A stretch of 64,000 bases of DNA from Alteromonas salexigens (GTDB lineage Bacteria; Pseudomonadota; Gammaproteobacteria; Enterobacterales; Alteromonadaceae), in NCBI RefSeq assembly GCF_025628895.1, contig NZ_JAOTJC010000007.1, positions 310,001 to 374,000 of the forward strand. Reading direction: 5' to 3'. Within the stretch, counting starts at the first letter, position 1. Each line of letters opens with the position of its first letter. Made by a program: the position numbers and the translations under genes. Shown in pieces: positions 10,177-20,411 of this stretch. The notes beneath the pieces are model-generated. The model was given only the letters and a program-made list of their open reading frames with translations. It had not been told where the DNA came from and ran no database searches.

Positions 10177-10418
10177 TGGATGTCCAAGCCTTGTTTTTGT
10201 GTAGGGTAATGTGGGTGCCACTGCCAGGTATCCATCCTGACGGCGTGAATCGCACCCTTGCCGCGTTCTTGTGTGCCGGTGACAAACGCCTCCGGTGGCA
10301 GCAATCGGTTAGATTGTAACCGTGATCCGCAGGGGATGGAAATCTGTTATTCGAACATCGGACCGGTTCTGATACAGTACCCTGCAATACTGGCGTTTAT
10401 CACAAGACTTACCTTCCT

Positions 10419-11774
10419 ATGCACGTACATATTCTCGGAATCTGCGGCAGCTTTATGGGCGGCATCGCCGCCATTGCCAAGTCGCTGGGACACACGGTTA
10501 CCGGCTCTGACAGCAATGTGTATCCTCCCATGAGCACCCAACTGGAAGCACTGGGCATTACCCTGACCGAAGGAGATGATGTGGCGCAGTTCACGCCGCA
10601 GCCCGATATTGTGGTTATCGGCAACGCCCTGTCACGGGGGAATCCGGCGGTAGAATATGTGCTCAGCCGTAATTTACCCTACACCAGTGGCCCGCAGTGG
10701 TTACTGGATAACCTGCTGACCGACCGCTGGGTTATCGGCATCGCCGGCACGCATGGCAAAACCACCACCAGCAGCATGGTGGCGTGGATCCTTGAACACG
10801 CCGACCTCCAGCCAGGGTTTCTGATAGGGGGGATTCCCCAGAACTTCGGTATTTCGGCGCGCACCGGTGAGAGCCCGTTTTTTGTGATTGAGGCCGATGA
10901 GTATGACAGCGCATTTTTCGACAAAAGGTCTAAGTTTGTCCACTACCGCCCGAAAACCCTGGTATTGAATAATCTGGAATTTGATCACGCCGATATTTTT
11001 GTCGACCTTGCCGCCATTCAGACTCAGTTCCATCACCTGGTGCGCATGGTGCCCGGCAACGGGCTGATTCTCTCACCGGCGCAGGACTCAGCCCTGAATG
11101 ACACCCTCGACAAAGGCTGCTGGACACAGCGCCAGTCGCTGGGTAATGACTGGCATGCCAAGTTAATCGAGCCGGATGGCAGTGCATTCAGTGTGTATTT
11201 CCATGATGAACACCAGGGCGATGTGCACTGGTCATTACTGGGCCAGCACAACGTGGATAACGCCATGATGGCTATCGCGGCTGCCCATCACGCTGGTGTT
11301 CGGGTGAGTGATGCGATTACCGCGCTGGCGCGCTTTGAAAACGTGAAACGCCGGATGGAGGTGCGCGGCCAGGTGAACGGGATCACTGTGTATGATGACT
11401 TCGCCCACCACCCCACGGCCATTGACACCACAGTGGCCGGGCTGCGTAACAAAGTAGGCACAGGACGGATCCTGGCGGTACTTGAACCCAGATCCAATAC
11501 GATGAAGATGGGCGTACATAAAGCTGCACTGGCCGCGTCGTGGGAGCAGGCCGATGCAGTGTATCTGTTTGAGCCGGCGAACATGCCCTGGTCACTCACC
11601 GAGATTGCCGCACAAAGCCGCCCCCCAACTGAGTGTCATGCCAGTGTGGACGCCATCATCGCCGCCCTTCATAAAGAGGCCCGGCCCGGCGACAGCATTC
11701 TGATCATGAGCAACGGGGGTTTTGACAATATTCACCAGCGCCTGCTTGATACGCTGGCACAGGAGTCAGCATGA
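10419..11774 (+). CDS. mpl: UDP-N-acetylmuramate:tripeptide ligase (peptidoglycan recycling)
   Basis: Mpl ligates the recycled tripeptide L-Ala-gamma-D-Glu-meso-DAP directly to UDP-MurNAc in the cytoplasm, feeding recovered murein back into synthesis. The 451 residues show the Mur-ligase plan. There is an N-terminal Rossmann-like part beginning [14 protein letters not shown], the ATP-binding P-loop [14 protein letters not shown] near residue 109, the central [13 protein letters not shown] typical of Mpl, and a C-terminal domain with [10 protein letters not shown] and LEPRSNTMK. It is followed by ubiX with a four-base overlap, so they are likely in one transcript. Confidence 0.96.
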   Translation: MHVHILGICGSFMGGIAAIAKSLGHTVTGSDSNVYPPMSTQLEALGITLTEGDDVAQFTPQPDIVVIGNALSRGNPAVEYVLSRNLPYTSGPQWLLDNLLTDRWVIGIAGTHGKTTTSSMVAWILEHADLQPGFLIGGIPQNFGISARTGESPFFVIEADEYDSAFFDKRSKFVHYRPKTLVLNNLEFDHADIFVDLAAIQTQFHHLVRMVPGNGLILSPAQDSALNDTLDKGCWTQRQSLGNDWHAKLIEPDGSAFSVYFHDEHQGDVHWSLLGQHNVDNAMMAIAAAHHAGVRVSDAITALARFENVKRRMEVRGQVNGITVYDDFAHHPTAIDTTVAGLRNKVGTGRILAVLEPRSNTMKMGVHKAALAASWEQADAVYLFEPANMPWSLTEIAAQSRPPTECHASVDAIIAALHKEARPGDSILIMSNGGFDNIHQRLLDTLAQESA

Positions 11775-12403
11775 CCCAGGACAACCGCGTTACCCTCGCC
11801 ATTACCGGTGCCTCAGGCGCCCCTTATGCTCTCAAATTGTTAACGTCGCTGGTACGTGCAGGCAAAGAAGTCTATGTACTGATTTCATCGGCGGCCAAGG
11901 TGGTGTTTGCCACAGAAGAAAATGTCAAAATACCGGCTAAACCGGACGCCGCGGCGACGTACTTAAGCGAGTATTGTCAGGCTCAACCCGGGCAGATAAA
12001 GGTGTTTGGCAAGGAAGAGTGGTTTTCTCCCGTCGCATCAGGTTCAGCCGCCCCCCATACCATGATTGTCTGCCCCTGCTCCACCGGCACCTTGTCCGCC
12101 ATCGCCGTAGGCGCCAGCGACAACCTCATTGAACGGGCAGCCGACGTGGTAATGAAAGAACGGGGACAGCTGGTGCTGGTGACCCGGGAAATGCCGGTCT
12201 CGTCCATACATTTGGAAAATATGTTAAAACTTTCACAAATGGGCGTTACTATTATGCCTGCTTCGCCGGGCTTCTATCATAATCCACAGACTATTGATGA
12301 CCTGATAGATTTTGTCGTGGCGCGGATACTGGATCATGTCGGCGTAGACCAAACCCTGGTTGCACGCTGGGGTTACGAAACAAAAAAACACACAGAGGAA
12401 TAA
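11771..12403 (+). CDS. ubiX: Flavin prenyltransferase
   Basis: UbiX makes prenylated FMN, the cofactor of the UbiD decarboxylase in ubiquinone synthesis. The 210-residue protein starts with the flavin-binding motif [16 protein letters not shown] and has the [26 protein letters not shown] segment (in two parts: [12 protein letters not shown] and [11 protein letters not shown]) and [13 protein letters not shown], all hallmark UbiX elements. The end carries a KKHTEE tail. The ATG overlaps the mpl stop (ATGA-type), and only two bases separate it from the S1/P1 nuclease gene. Confidence 0.96.
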   Translation: MTQDNRVTLAITGASGAPYALKLLTSLVRAGKEVYVLISSAAKVVFATEENVKIPAKPDAAATYLSEYCQAQPGQIKVFGKEEWFSPVASGSAAPHTMIVCPCSTGTLSAIAVGASDNLIERAADVVMKERGQLVLVTREMPVSSIHLENMLKLSQMGVTIMPASPGFYHNPQTIDDLIDFVVARILDHVGVDQTLVARWGYETKKHTEE

Positions 12404-12405
12404 CA

Positions 12406-13230
12406 ATGTTAGCGTTTGCAAAACGGACCTGCGCAGTCACGCTTGGACTACTGGTCGGGGTAACCGCCAGTTCATCGGCCTGGGCCTGGGGTCAGACCGG
12501 CCACCGGATCACCGGCGCCATCGCCCAACAGTACCTGAGCCCGCTCAGCCAGGCGGCGGTAATGGATTTACTTCCTGACAGCTCCCTTGCTGAGGCTTCC
12601 ACCTACGCCGATGAAATGCGCTCAGTGCAAACCGAATTCTGGCAGCGTACCGCCAGTCCCTGGCACTATGTGACAGTACCGGAAGGCAAACACTACCACG
12701 AGGTGGGCGCGCCTGAAGAAGGCGATGCATATTCTGCCATTGAAAGGTTTACCGCCACATTGAAAAACGCCGACGCCAGCCGCGAAGACAAGCAATTAGC
12801 CCTGCGCTTTCTGGTTCACCTGATTGGCGACCTGCATCAGCCCTTACACGCGGGGAACGGTACCGACCGGGGTGGCAACGATGTCAAAGTCCGGTTTTTC
12901 TGGCAGAACTCTAATCTGCACCGGGTGTGGGATTCACAGATGCTTGATCAACGCGACTTGTCTTACTCGGAATGGACCCGTTGGCTGACTGACAAAATCA
13001 GTGCGGCAGATATCCGCGAGTGGGCAACGACTAATCCATCAGACTGGATAAGCGAAAGTACCCAACTGCGTGATACCGTGTATCCGGAAGACGCCAATAA
13101 TATGAATTACGATTACCTGCATACTCACCTGCCGGTTGCCCAGCGTCGCCTGCAGATGGCGGGCATTCGGATGGCCATGTACCTCAACGAGGTTTTTGCT
13201 GACGCCCAGCAAACTCAGGCCACTGACTAA
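12406..13230 (+). CDS. S1/P1-type zinc-dependent nuclease, exported
   Basis: A 274-residue protein with a signal peptide ending AWA, immediately followed by WGQTGH. The mature N-terminal Trp is exactly what S1/P1 nucleases (and phospholipase C relatives) use as a zinc ligand. Other ligand-bearing segments are visible: YADEMR, PWHYVTVPEG, FLVHLIGDLHQPLHAG, DRGGNDV and NLHRVWDSQML. It should cleave single-stranded DNA or RNA, or 3'-nucleotides, in the periplasm or outside, probably to scavenge nucleotides and phosphate. It sits two bases after ubiX and before a terminator, so it is the third gene of the mpl operon; there is no obvious functional link with the other two. Confidence 0.92.
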   Translation: MLAFAKRTCAVTLGLLVGVTASSSAWAWGQTGHRITGAIAQQYLSPLSQAAVMDLLPDSSLAEASTYADEMRSVQTEFWQRTASPWHYVTVPEGKHYHEVGAPEEGDAYSAIERFTATLKNADASREDKQLALRFLVHLIGDLHQPLHAGNGTDRGGNDVKVRFFWQNSNLHRVWDSQMLDQRDLSYSEWTRWLTDKISAADIREWATTNPSDWISESTQLRDTVYPEDANNMNYDYLHTHLPVAQRRLQMAGIRMAMYLNEVFADAQQTQATD

Positions 13231-13246
13231 CGGTAGTGAGATAACG

Positions 13247-13280
13247 AAAAAGGGGCGCCTGGCCGGGCTCCCCTTTTTTT
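13247..13280. terminator. Bidirectional terminator between nuclease gene and rraA
   Basis: AAAAAGGGG and CCCCTTTTT arms around a GC-rich loop, with T-runs on both strands. It lies between the convergent S1/P1 nuclease gene and rraA. Confidence 0.8.
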
Positions 13281-13302
13281 ATCTTTGCCAGCTAATCCGC
13301 AG

Positions 13303-13794
13303 TTAGTCCAGATCGAGTGGCTCGGGTGACAGAATAACGCCTGTGCTGTCAGCGTAGAGGTGATCTTCCGGCAGAAAGGTCACGCCAGCAAAATTAACTG
13401 GCAGGTCAACATCGCCGGTGCTTTCGCTGTCGGCGTTAACCGGAATAGACGCAATGGCCAGGATCCCGATATCGAGATCGCTGAGTGCGTCAACTTCACG
13501 CACGCTGCCCCAGCAGACGATACCTTCCCAGTCGTTATCGATAGCCAGTTGCGCTGAGTTGGCATCCAGCAATGCACGACGGGTAGAGCCGCCACCATCA
13601 ATCAGCAGCACCTTTCCTTCGCCCGGCTGTGCCAGTACCCGGTCTATCAGTCCGCGATCTTCAAAACATTTCACTGTGGTGATTTCTCCACCAAAGGAGA
13701 GCCGGCCGCCGTAGCTGACAAAAATCGGATCGACGACATCGACGCTGTCGGTAAACAGGTCGCATAATTCTGAGGTGTTGTAATCCATTGACAT
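13303..13794 (-). CDS. rraA: Ribonuclease E activity regulator RraA
   Basis: RraA binds the C-terminal part of RNase E and inhibits RNA turnover. The 163-residue sequence keeps the E. coli layout: [10 protein letters not shown] at the start, [22 protein letters not shown], the pocket motif [27 protein letters not shown] and the final [18 protein letters not shown]. The E. coli start is equivalent to Met3 here, so either ATG at 13794 or the one six bases later is possible. It is transcribed alone and convergent with the nuclease gene. Confidence 0.96.
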   Translation of the reverse strand: MSMDYNTSELCDLFTDSVDVVDPIFVSYGGRLSFGGEITTVKCFEDRGLIDRVLAQPGEGKVLLIDGGGSTRRALLDANSAQLAIDNDWEGIVCWGSVREVDALSDLDIGILAIASIPVNADSESTGDVDLPVNFAGVTFLPEDHLYADSTGVILSPEPLDLD

Positions 13795-14017
13795 GCCTTG
13801 TGTTGTTTGAGGTCGTTCGACGTGATGCGCTTGCCTTTAGCATAGCATCATTTAGCCACATAGGAATGCCCTATCCGGCGCATTTCTGAGTTTCCTTGCG
13901 ACCACCGCATAGCAATGCGATCGCCCGCCCGGCTGTCATAAAGGTTTCTTTTTTCTGTCACCCCACAGTCACAGTTGGCCAATAGGCTATTAATCAACCA
14001 ACAAGTAGGGGTCCGGC

Positions 14018-14539
14018 ATGGTAAATCTCAAATCCCTGGCTAAATATGACACCGCGTTGTTCTTTCATTTGTACCGTCTGACGGAGCGCAAGGACTGCCG
14101 TAGTGTTATCTGGTTGTCGAAAACCGGTGACGGTTACCTTTACGGCCTTATTGGCCTGCTGTTATGGGCATTCGAACCCCAACAGGGCGAGCTGTTTTTA
14201 TATACAACGCTCATGGCCTATGCACTGGAACTGCCAGTTTACGTGGTGCTCAAGCGCCTGTTTAAACGCCCGCGCCCCTGCGACTTACTGCATGCATTGC
14301 GAGCGCACATTACGCCCTCGGATAAATTTTCACTGCCCTCCGGGCACACCGCGGCAGCCTGGCTGATGGCCTGCATTGTCGCGCATTTTTATCCGCCCTT
14401 CGGGTTATTTGCCTGCTGCTGGGCCACGCTCATCGGATTATCCCGTATTCTGCTGGGCGTGCACTACCCCTCAGATGTACTGGCAGGAATGGCATTGGGG
14501 ATAAGCATTGGATCGCTAAGCTTACTGATACTGGGTTAA
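14018..14539 (+). CDS. PAP2-family membrane phosphatase
   Basis: A 173-residue integral membrane protein of the type-2 phosphatidic acid phosphatase family. The three catalytic motifs are in order: KRLFKRPRP near residue 86, PSGHT near 107, and SRILLGVHYPSD near 145. Around five membrane helices surround them. Such enzymes remove phosphate from lipid phosphates such as phosphatidate, PGP or undecaprenyl pyrophosphate on the periplasmic face. Only one base separates it from the following glycosyltransferase gene, so the two are co-transcribed and probably act on the same lipid-linked compound. Confidence 0.9.
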   Translation: MVNLKSLAKYDTALFFHLYRLTERKDCRSVIWLSKTGDGYLYGLIGLLLWAFEPQQGELFLYTTLMAYALELPVYVVLKRLFKRPRPCDLLHALRAHITPSDKFSLPSGHTAAAWLMACIVAHFYPPFGLFACCWATLIGLSRILLGVHYPSDVLAGMALGISIGSLSLLILG

Positions 14540-14540
14540 T

Positions 14541-15608
14541 ATGAAATTATTGTATGGTGTACAAGGCACCGGTAACGGTCACATTGCCCGTGCCCGCATA
14601 ATGGCCGCCGCGCTGGCCCAACGTGACGATATCGAAGTCGACTTCATATTCAGTGGCCGTGCCCCCGATAAATACTTCGATATGGAGGTTTTCGGGGACT
14701 ACCGGGTATTTACCGGGCTGACCTTCCTGACCCGCCACGGAAAGGTGGATAAGTGGCAGACGCTACGTCAGGCTAACCTGCGTCAGTTTGCCCGTGATGT
14801 GAGAGAGCTGGACATTCACAATTACGATTTGCTGGTCAACGATTTCGAGCCGGTCACCGCCTGGGCGGCGAAACTGGGTGGCGTGCCGTCAATATCCATC
14901 AGTCATCAGGCCGCCTTCAGTTATAACGTGCCCCGTGCGGGGGACACCCTCACCGATAAGCTCCTGATGCGCTTCTTTGCGCCGGCCGCTGTGCGCCTTG
15001 GTGTGCACTGGTTTCATTTTAATCAGCCGATTTTGCCGCCGTTTGTCGCCGACCGGCCCGGCAGCGGTCCGCCGCAGCAACATATCCTGGTGTACCTGCC
15101 GTTTGAGGACATCAGCGATATTCAGGACATGCTGGCGCCTTTACGGGAGCAACAATTTCAGTGTTTTCACCCGGCCATTACCGCCCCTCTTACCCGGGGT
15201 AATGTTCACTGGCAGCCCACCTCCAAGGCGCACTTTAAACACGCCTTACAGTATTGTCGCGGGGTGATTGCCAATGGGGGCTTTGAACTGTCCAGTGAAG
15301 CACTGCAACTGGGCAAGAAGCTGTTGATAAAGCCCCTGCAGGGACAGTTCGAGCAACTTTCAAATGTCCTGACGTTATCCCGGCTCGGACTCTGTCAGCC
15401 GCTGTTTCAGCTGGAGACGGACACCGTCGAAGAGTGGCTGGACGCCCCACCCACCGAAGCCATTTCGTTCCCTGATAATCCCCACATTCTTATCGACTGG
15501 CTGATCAAGGGCGACTGGCAGGATACCCAGACGTTATGTGACTCGCTCTGGCGCCAGGTGAAATTCGGCGATAAGACCCGTGAACGGCTAATGTCTCTTG
15601 CATTTTAA
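14541..15608 (+). CDS. MJ1255/VC2487-family glycosyltransferase-like protein
   Basis: A 355-residue protein of the GT-B-like family typified by VC2487 of Vibrio. The N-terminal Rossmann half begins LLYGVQGTGNGHIARA, a glycine-rich loop where UDP-sugar transferases bind the acceptor. The C-terminal half has VIANGGFELSSEALQLGKK, which resembles the nucleotide-sugar binding region of MurG-type enzymes, followed by QFEQLSN. It likely transfers a sugar to a lipid or wall precursor at the inner membrane, but the product is unknown. It is in an operon with the preceding PAP2 phosphatase. Confidence 0.8.
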   Translation: MKLLYGVQGTGNGHIARARIMAAALAQRDDIEVDFIFSGRAPDKYFDMEVFGDYRVFTGLTFLTRHGKVDKWQTLRQANLRQFARDVRELDIHNYDLLVNDFEPVTAWAAKLGGVPSISISHQAAFSYNVPRAGDTLTDKLLMRFFAPAAVRLGVHWFHFNQPILPPFVADRPGSGPPQQHILVYLPFEDISDIQDMLAPLREQQFQCFHPAITAPLTRGNVHWQPTSKAHFKHALQYCRGVIANGGFELSSEALQLGKKLLIKPLQGQFEQLSNVLTLSRLGLCQPLFQLETDTVEEWLDAPPTEAISFPDNPHILIDWLIKGDWQDTQTLCDSLWRQVKFGDKTRERLMSLAF

Positions 15609-15665
15609 ATGCGCGATGCGATGATACCGCCTACGCATTAAATACAACCTGGGACAGTCTGATCC

Positions 15666-15845
15666 ATGAAGCGCATTTTATTGGTGTCAGTGGCATTGCT
15701 GCTGAGCAGTTGCGGTTTTCGCGGCGCCCTGTATCTGCCTGACGACGCAGAGCAAAACGCCCCCGAAGCGGCACCGGTTGCCACACCACCGCCCGCCACC
15801 TCTGACCAGACCCCCGCTGCCCCCGTACCCGGAGACACTCACTAG
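15666..15845 (+). CDS. lptM: LPS-assembly lipoprotein LptM (YifL)
   Basis: A 59-residue lipoprotein. The signal peptide ends LLLSSCGF with the lipidated Cys at residue 16, followed by RGALYLP, which is the LptM core motif (G-x-L-Y-x-P). The tail is Pro/Ala rich and likely unstructured. LptM assists LptDE maturation in the outer membrane. The stop codon TAG is directly followed by the lysA ATG with no gap, the same synteny as in many gammaproteobacteria (lptM next to lysA/dapF). Confidence 0.92.
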   Translation: MKRILLVSVALLLSSCGFRGALYLPDDAEQNAPEAAPVATPPPATSDQTPAAPVPGDTH

Positions 15846-17096
15846 ATGGATCATTTCGTTTATCGTGACGGCCGCCTGTTCGCTGAAGACGTGGCGGTAT
15901 CTGACCTTGCCCGCCAGCACGCCACGCCGCTGTATGTTTATTCACGCGCCACGCTGGAGCGACACTGGCATGCGTTTAACGATGCAGTAGGTGAGCATCC
16001 GCACCTGATCTGTTACGCCGTGAAAGCCAATTCAAACCTGGGCGTACTTAGCGTGCTGGCGAAACTCGGGTCGGGCTTCGACATCGTGTCCGCGGGTGAG
16101 CTGGCCCGGGTACTGGAAGCCGGTGGCGATGCGGCCAATGTGGTGTTTTCCGGGGTCGGCAAAAAAGCTGATGAAATCCGTTATGCCCTGCAGCAGGGGA
16201 TCATGTGTTTCAACGTGGAATCCGAGCCTGAGCTGCACCGCATCAATGCTGTTGCTGGCGAGCTGGGCGTAAAAGCGCCCATCTCTTTACGCATTAACCC
16301 GGATGTGGACGCCCGCACCCACCCGTATATCTCCACCGGACTGAAAGTCAACAAATTTGGCATTCCCCGGGAACGGGCTATTGCAACTTATGAGCTGGCT
16401 GCCAGCCTGCCCCACATTGATGTAGTGGGAATGGACTGTCATATCGGCTCACAGCTTACCGATATCGACCCGTTTGTAGATGCACTGGAGCGTTTACTGG
16501 TGTTAATCGACGAGCTGGCTGAGAAGGGAATTACGATTTCCCATTTAGATGTAGGCGGTGGCCTGGGAGTGACGTACAACAACGAGACCCCGCCCCATCC
16601 CCGCGAGTACGCGGCTGCTATGGCTGAGAAAATGACTGGCCGGGACGACCTCAAGCTGATCCTGGAGCCCGGCCGGGCCATTGCAGCGAACGCCGGCATT
16701 TTAGTCACCGAGGTGGAATTTATTAAAGAAGGCGAAGAAAAACACTTTGCCATTGTGGATGCGGCCATGAATGACATGCTGCGCCCGGCCCTCTACTCCG
16801 CCTGGCAAAATATTATCCGCGTAGAACAGCACACGGCTGCCACACCGAAGGTTTATGACATTGTGGGGCCGGTGTGTGAAACCGGCGACTTCCTCGGTAA
16901 AGACCGCCATCTGGCGCTGGCCGCAGGGGATTTATTAGCGGTGCGCAGTGCCGGCGCGTACGGGTTTGTTATGGCGTCCAACTACAACAGCCGCTGTCGC
17001 CCGGCGGAGATCATGGTAGACGGCGACCAGGTGACGGTAGTGCGGGAACGAGAAATTCTTAAAGATCTCTGGAAAGGTGAGCACAAACTTACGTAA
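15846..17096 (+). CDS. lysA: Diaminopimelate decarboxylase
   Basis: LysA converts meso-diaminopimelate to L-lysine using PLP. The 416 residues show the PLP-lysine motif CYAVKANSN with Lys60, GFDIVSAGEL, HIGSQ, the glycine-rich phosphate-binding loop DVGGGLGV, EPGRAI and the C-terminal PVCETGDFLG with its active-site Cys, then SAGAYGF. It is complete. It sits in a wall/lysine cluster with dapF, whose start is 36 bases downstream, so the two final steps around meso-DAP are encoded side by side. Confidence 0.97.
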   Translation: MDHFVYRDGRLFAEDVAVSDLARQHATPLYVYSRATLERHWHAFNDAVGEHPHLICYAVKANSNLGVLSVLAKLGSGFDIVSAGELARVLEAGGDAANVVFSGVGKKADEIRYALQQGIMCFNVESEPELHRINAVAGELGVKAPISLRINPDVDARTHPYISTGLKVNKFGIPRERAIATYELAASLPHIDVVGMDCHIGSQLTDIDPFVDALERLLVLIDELAEKGITISHLDVGGGLGVTYNNETPPHPREYAAAMAEKMTGRDDLKLILEPGRAIAANAGILVTEVEFIKEGEEKHFAIVDAAMNDMLRPALYSAWQNIIRVEQHTAATPKVYDIVGPVCETGDFLGKDRHLALAAGDLLAVRSAGAYGFVMASNYNSRCRPAEIMVDGDQVTVVREREILKDLWKGEHKLT

Positions 17097-17132
17097 ACTA
17101 GGGCTAACACTTATAAGAAAGATGCGCGCTTA

Positions 17133-17963
17133 ATGCAAATTCAGTTCTCCAAGATGCACGGTCTGGGCAACGACTTCATGGTTGTAGACAACGTGACCCA
17201 GAACGCTTTTTTCTCCAAGGAAAAAATTCAGCAACTGGCAGACCGGAACTTTGGGATTGGCTTCGACCAGTTACTTATGGTGGAGCCGCCTTACGACCCC
17301 GAACAGGACTTCCACTACCGCATTTTTAACGCCGACGGCTCGGAAGTGGCCCAGTGTGGCAACGGCGCCCGTTGCTTTGCCCGCTTTGTAAAACAAAAAG
17401 GCCTGATTAACCGCAATAAAATCGTGGTGAGCACCAAGGCCGGCAAGATGGTGCTGTATCTGGAGAAAGACGGGCAGGTCACTGTGAATATGGGCAAGCC
17501 TGAGTTTGAACCCGCCAAGGTGCCGCTAAAAGCCAACAAACAGGAAAACTTCTACATCATCCGCGACGGCGACCAAACCCTGTTCTGCGGCGCAGTATCG
17601 TTGGGCAACCCGCACTGTGTTATGGAAGTGGACGATATCGACACCGCCCCGGTGCACGACGTGGGCCCGCAGCTGGAACGTCACGAGCGCTTTCCTGAAG
17701 GTGTTAATGTGGGCTTTATGCAGGTATTATCAGAGTCTCATATTAAATTACGTGTATTTGAGCGTGGTGCCGGCGAAACGCTGGCCTGCGGCAGCGGTGC
17801 CTGTGCGGCAGTTGCAATAGGTCAGATACAGGGTAAATTAGGCAAGGACGTGCGGGTAGACTTACCCGGCGGCAATTTACGGGTACGCTGGCCCGGTGGC
17901 GATGCCCCGCTGAAAATGACCGGCCCGGCTGAACATATCTATGATGGACAGATTACCTTATGA
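17133..17963 (+). CDS. dapF: Diaminopimelate epimerase
   Basis: DapF interconverts LL- and meso-diaminopimelate for lysine and peptidoglycan synthesis. The 276-residue protein has the two catalytic cysteines in their usual contexts: QCGNGARC in the first half and ACGSGACAA in the second. The N-terminus [13 protein letters not shown] is diagnostic. The stop overlaps the ATG of the DUF484 gene (ATGA), as in E. coli where dapF is followed by yigA and xerC. Confidence 0.98.
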   Translation: MQIQFSKMHGLGNDFMVVDNVTQNAFFSKEKIQQLADRNFGIGFDQLLMVEPPYDPEQDFHYRIFNADGSEVAQCGNGARCFARFVKQKGLINRNKIVVSTKAGKMVLYLEKDGQVTVNMGKPEFEPAKVPLKANKQENFYIIRDGDQTLFCGAVSLGNPHCVMEVDDIDTAPVHDVGPQLERHERFPEGVNVGFMQVLSESHIKLRVFERGAGETLACGSGACAAVAIGQIQGKLGKDVRVDLPGGNLRVRWPGGDAPLKMTGPAEHIYDGQITL

Positions 17964-18655
17964 GTGAAATATCAGGTCACACAGAAGCCATGGTGCCCCT
18001 GGAACCTTACGAGGATACCGGTGCCGTTTCCGCTGAGGACGTTCGCGCCTATCTGATGTCACATCCTGATTTTTTCAATCAATACCCGGAACTGGCGGAG
18101 CGCCTGACCATCCCTCACGGCCACAAAGGCAGCGTGTCGCTGGTCGAGCTGCAAAGCGAACAATTGCGCAAGAAAGTCCGCCAGTTGAATTACAAGCTGA
18201 ACCAGCTTATTGGTATCGCCAAACAAAACGAAAAAATTTATCGCGTATATACCGACCTGAACGTGCAGTTATTGCACTGTAAAACCCTACATGACATTCA
18301 GCTGAAGCTTGAAGAGGTGTTACAAGAGCGGTTGCAACTGGCCTCGGTGGTCATTAAGAACTTCCGCGGTCCGCACGCCATCCCCGAACTGCAACGCCGA
18401 TTGTTTGCCGAAAAACGGTTTAAGCACGACTCGTTCTTTTTCGGCCGTCTTTCCCAGCACGAGCGCCAGCTGTTATTCGGCAGTGATCCGGCCGAATCCT
18501 CCGCCCTCATTCTGCTGGGGGAAAAACATGATCTGGGCATTTTAGCCGTGGGCAGCGCCGACGCTACCCATTTCACCCCCGATATGGATACCCTGCTGTT
18601 AAAGCAACTTCAGCAGGTGCTGAACATAATTCTTCCCGACCTGCTTGAGTACTGA
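17960..18655 (+). CDS. DUF484 family protein (GAF-like)
   Basis: A 231-residue cytoplasmic protein of the DUF484 family. The N-terminus has [26 protein letters not shown], quoted here as [10 protein letters not shown] and LAERLTIPH, which is the family hallmark. This is followed by a predicted coiled coil (about 55-85) and a GAF-like domain. The family is almost always found between dapF and xerC; the function is unknown, but its placement suggests a link to chromosome dimer resolution or wall synthesis. It overlaps dapF by four bases and is five bases from xerC. Confidence 0.92.
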   Translation: MSEISGHTEAMVPLEPYEDTGAVSAEDVRAYLMSHPDFFNQYPELAERLTIPHGHKGSVSLVELQSEQLRKKVRQLNYKLNQLIGIAKQNEKIYRVYTDLNVQLLHCKTLHDIQLKLEEVLQERLQLASVVIKNFRGPHAIPELQRRLFAEKRFKHDSFFFGRLSQHERQLLFGSDPAESSALILLGEKHDLGILAVGSADATHFTPDMDTLLLKQLQQVLNIILPDLLEY

Positions 18656-18660
18656 GGCTC

Positions 18661-19584
18661 GTGGCCGAGAGTAGTAATTACTCACTTTCTAAGCACTGCC
18701 AGCACTGGCTGGACAAATTCCTGCTTCATCTGCAAGTAGAACGGGGCTTATCACCGCATACGCTGAGCAACTATCGCCGCCAGCTCACCGAAATAGCCGC
18801 ACTGTTGGCGCTGGACGACTGGTCTGGCTTAACGCCCTCCGATGTAAAACGGGTGCTTACCACTGCCAAGCGCCAGGATCTCAGTGCCCGCAGTATTGCC
18901 TTGCGGCTGTCTGCCCTGCGCACCTTCTGTCAGTATTTAATGAATAACGAGCAGCTGTTCACCAATCCCGTGGAAGGAATTCAGGCCCCCAAACAGGGCC
19001 GTCCCCTGCCCCGTCAGCTGAGCGTGGATGATATGCAGCAGCTGTTAGCAGATAACACCGACGATGACGATGAAGGTTTGCGTCTGCGCGATCAGGCGAT
19101 GTTTGAACTCTTGTATGGCTGTGGTTTGCGGTTAAGCGAGCTTACCGCGCTGAATTTAAGTGACCGGCAGGCAGACGGCACCCTTAGGGTCACCGGTAAA
19201 GGCAGCAAGCAACGTATTCTGCCGCTGGGCCGCACCGCCGAAAAAGCCCTGCTGGCGTGGCTGAAAGTGCGTGCTAACTATGCGTCGCCCTATGAGGCCG
19301 CCATATTTGTGAGTAAGCGCAAAACCCGCATCTCTAACCGCCAGGTAGCGAACCGTCTGAACAAAATGGCCCAGTTACAGCATATTGATCAACAGGTCAG
19401 TCCGCATAAGCTGCGCCATTCCTTTGCGACCCACGTACTGGAAAGTAGCGGTGATTTGCGTGCGGTGCAGGAACTGCTTGGTCACGCAAACCTGTCCACT
19501 ACCCAGGTGTATACCCATCTGGATTTTCAGCACCTGGCGCAGGTATATGATGCTGCACACCCCCGTGCGCGGCGAAAACGCTAG
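18661..19584 (+). CDS. xerC: Tyrosine recombinase XerC
   Basis: XerC acts with XerD at the dif site to resolve chromosome dimers. The 307-residue protein has an N-terminal SAM-like core-binding domain (FLLHLQVERGLSPHT) and the catalytic tyrosine-recombinase residues in order. These are Arg in YGCGLRLSEL, Lys in GKGSKQR, HxxR in HKLRHSFATH, His in LLGHANLSTT and Tyr in VYTH. It starts with GTG at 18661, five bases after the DUF484 stop, and belongs to the chromosomal cell-maintenance cluster, not to a mobile element. Confidence 0.97.
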   Translation: MAESSNYSLSKHCQHWLDKFLLHLQVERGLSPHTLSNYRRQLTEIAALLALDDWSGLTPSDVKRVLTTAKRQDLSARSIALRLSALRTFCQYLMNNEQLFTNPVEGIQAPKQGRPLPRQLSVDDMQQLLADNTDDDDEGLRLRDQAMFELLYGCGLRLSELTALNLSDRQADGTLRVTGKGSKQRILPLGRTAEKALLAWLKVRANYASPYEAAIFVSKRKTRISNRQVANRLNKMAQLQHIDQQVSPHKLRHSFATHVLESSGDLRAVQELLGHANLSTTQVYTHLDFQHLAQVYDAAHPRARRKR

Positions 19585-19614
19585 CTTTTTCATTATCCCA
19601 TTATCAGGAGTTGC

Positions 19615-20328
19615 ATGCGATTCTACCGACCGCTTGGCCCCATCCGGGCTATCACTTTCGACCTCGATGACACTCTGTACGATAATGGCCCGGTGATCCG
19701 CCAGGCCGAACAGGCACTGACCGCCTTTATCGGCACGCATTATCCCAGAGCTGCGGCACTATCTGCGGAAGACTGGCATAACATTCGGCATACGCTGATT
19801 AGCGAGACCCCGGCGCTGGCCTCCGACATGGGCGAGCTGCGGCTGCGCACGCTTACCCAGGCATTGCAGAATGATGTCAGCGGCGAAGCGCTAACGCAGG
19901 CTGCCAGCGCCTGCTTCGACTGCTTTTATCATGCCCGCAGTGAGCTCACGCTGGCAGACGATGTTCACCGGACGCTGGATTATCTGGCCCAGCGGGTACC
20001 GCTGGTAGGCATTACAAATGGCAATGTGGATCCCAAGCGGATTGGCATAGACAGCTACTTCGATACCATCTTTCACGCCAGTCTTACCCGTCCAATGAAA
20101 CCCGCCCGGCCATTGTTTGACGATGCCGCGACCCATATCGACCAGCCGCCCGCGCAAATCCTGCACGTGGGTGATAACCTGATTAAAGACGTGCATGGTG
20201 CTATAAATGCGGGTTACCAGACCGCCTGGTTCGCCTGTAACCGGCCAATGCAACTTCCCGCGGAGCGGGTGAGCACACTCCCTCATGTGCAACTGGACTG
20301 CCTGACCGAGTTAATGCAGCTGCTGTAA
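19615..20328 (+). CDS. yigB: HAD-family phosphatase YigB
   Basis: A 237-residue HAD phosphatase of the YigB type, which in E. coli dephosphorylates the riboflavin precursor 5-amino-6-(5-phosphoribitylamino)uracil. HAD motif I is TFDLDDTLYDN, motif II GITNGN, motif III MKPARPLF and motif IV HVGDNLIKD. Its place directly after xerC is the same as in E. coli (xerC-yigB-uvrD), which supports the symbol. Here three genes have been added between it and uvrD. Confidence 0.9.
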   Translation: MRFYRPLGPIRAITFDLDDTLYDNGPVIRQAEQALTAFIGTHYPRAAALSAEDWHNIRHTLISETPALASDMGELRLRTLTQALQNDVSGEALTQAASACFDCFYHARSELTLADDVHRTLDYLAQRVPLVGITNGNVDPKRIGIDSYFDTIFHASLTRPMKPARPLFDDAATHIDQPPAQILHVGDNLIKDVHGAINAGYQTAWFACNRPMQLPAERVSTLPHVQLDCLTELMQLL

Positions 20329-20334
20329 CCCCTA

Positions 20335-20376
20335 CTCAGCGTTTTCATCCGTGAGCTTGAAAACGCGGGCGCTGAG
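20335..20376. repeat. Compound inverted repeat downstream of yigB
   Basis: Outer arms CTCAGCG/CGCTGAG (20335-20341, 20370-20376) and inner arms GCGTTTTC/GAAAACGC (20339-20346, 20359-20366) overlap at GCG, so two alternative hairpins are possible. No T-run follows. It lies between yigB and the S41-like gene and could be a weak terminator or attenuator. Confidence 0.5.
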
Positions 20377-20411
20377 CGCCATATCAGGACAAACACAGGG
20401 AGCGTGCCACC

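Noticed and set aside
15631-15945. Minus-strand frame of 104 codons
   Set aside because: It is antisense to lptM and lysA, which are both well supported.
18661-19584. Tyrosine recombinase as sign of a mobile element
   Set aside because: It is XerC in its conserved chromosomal cluster, not an integrase of an island.
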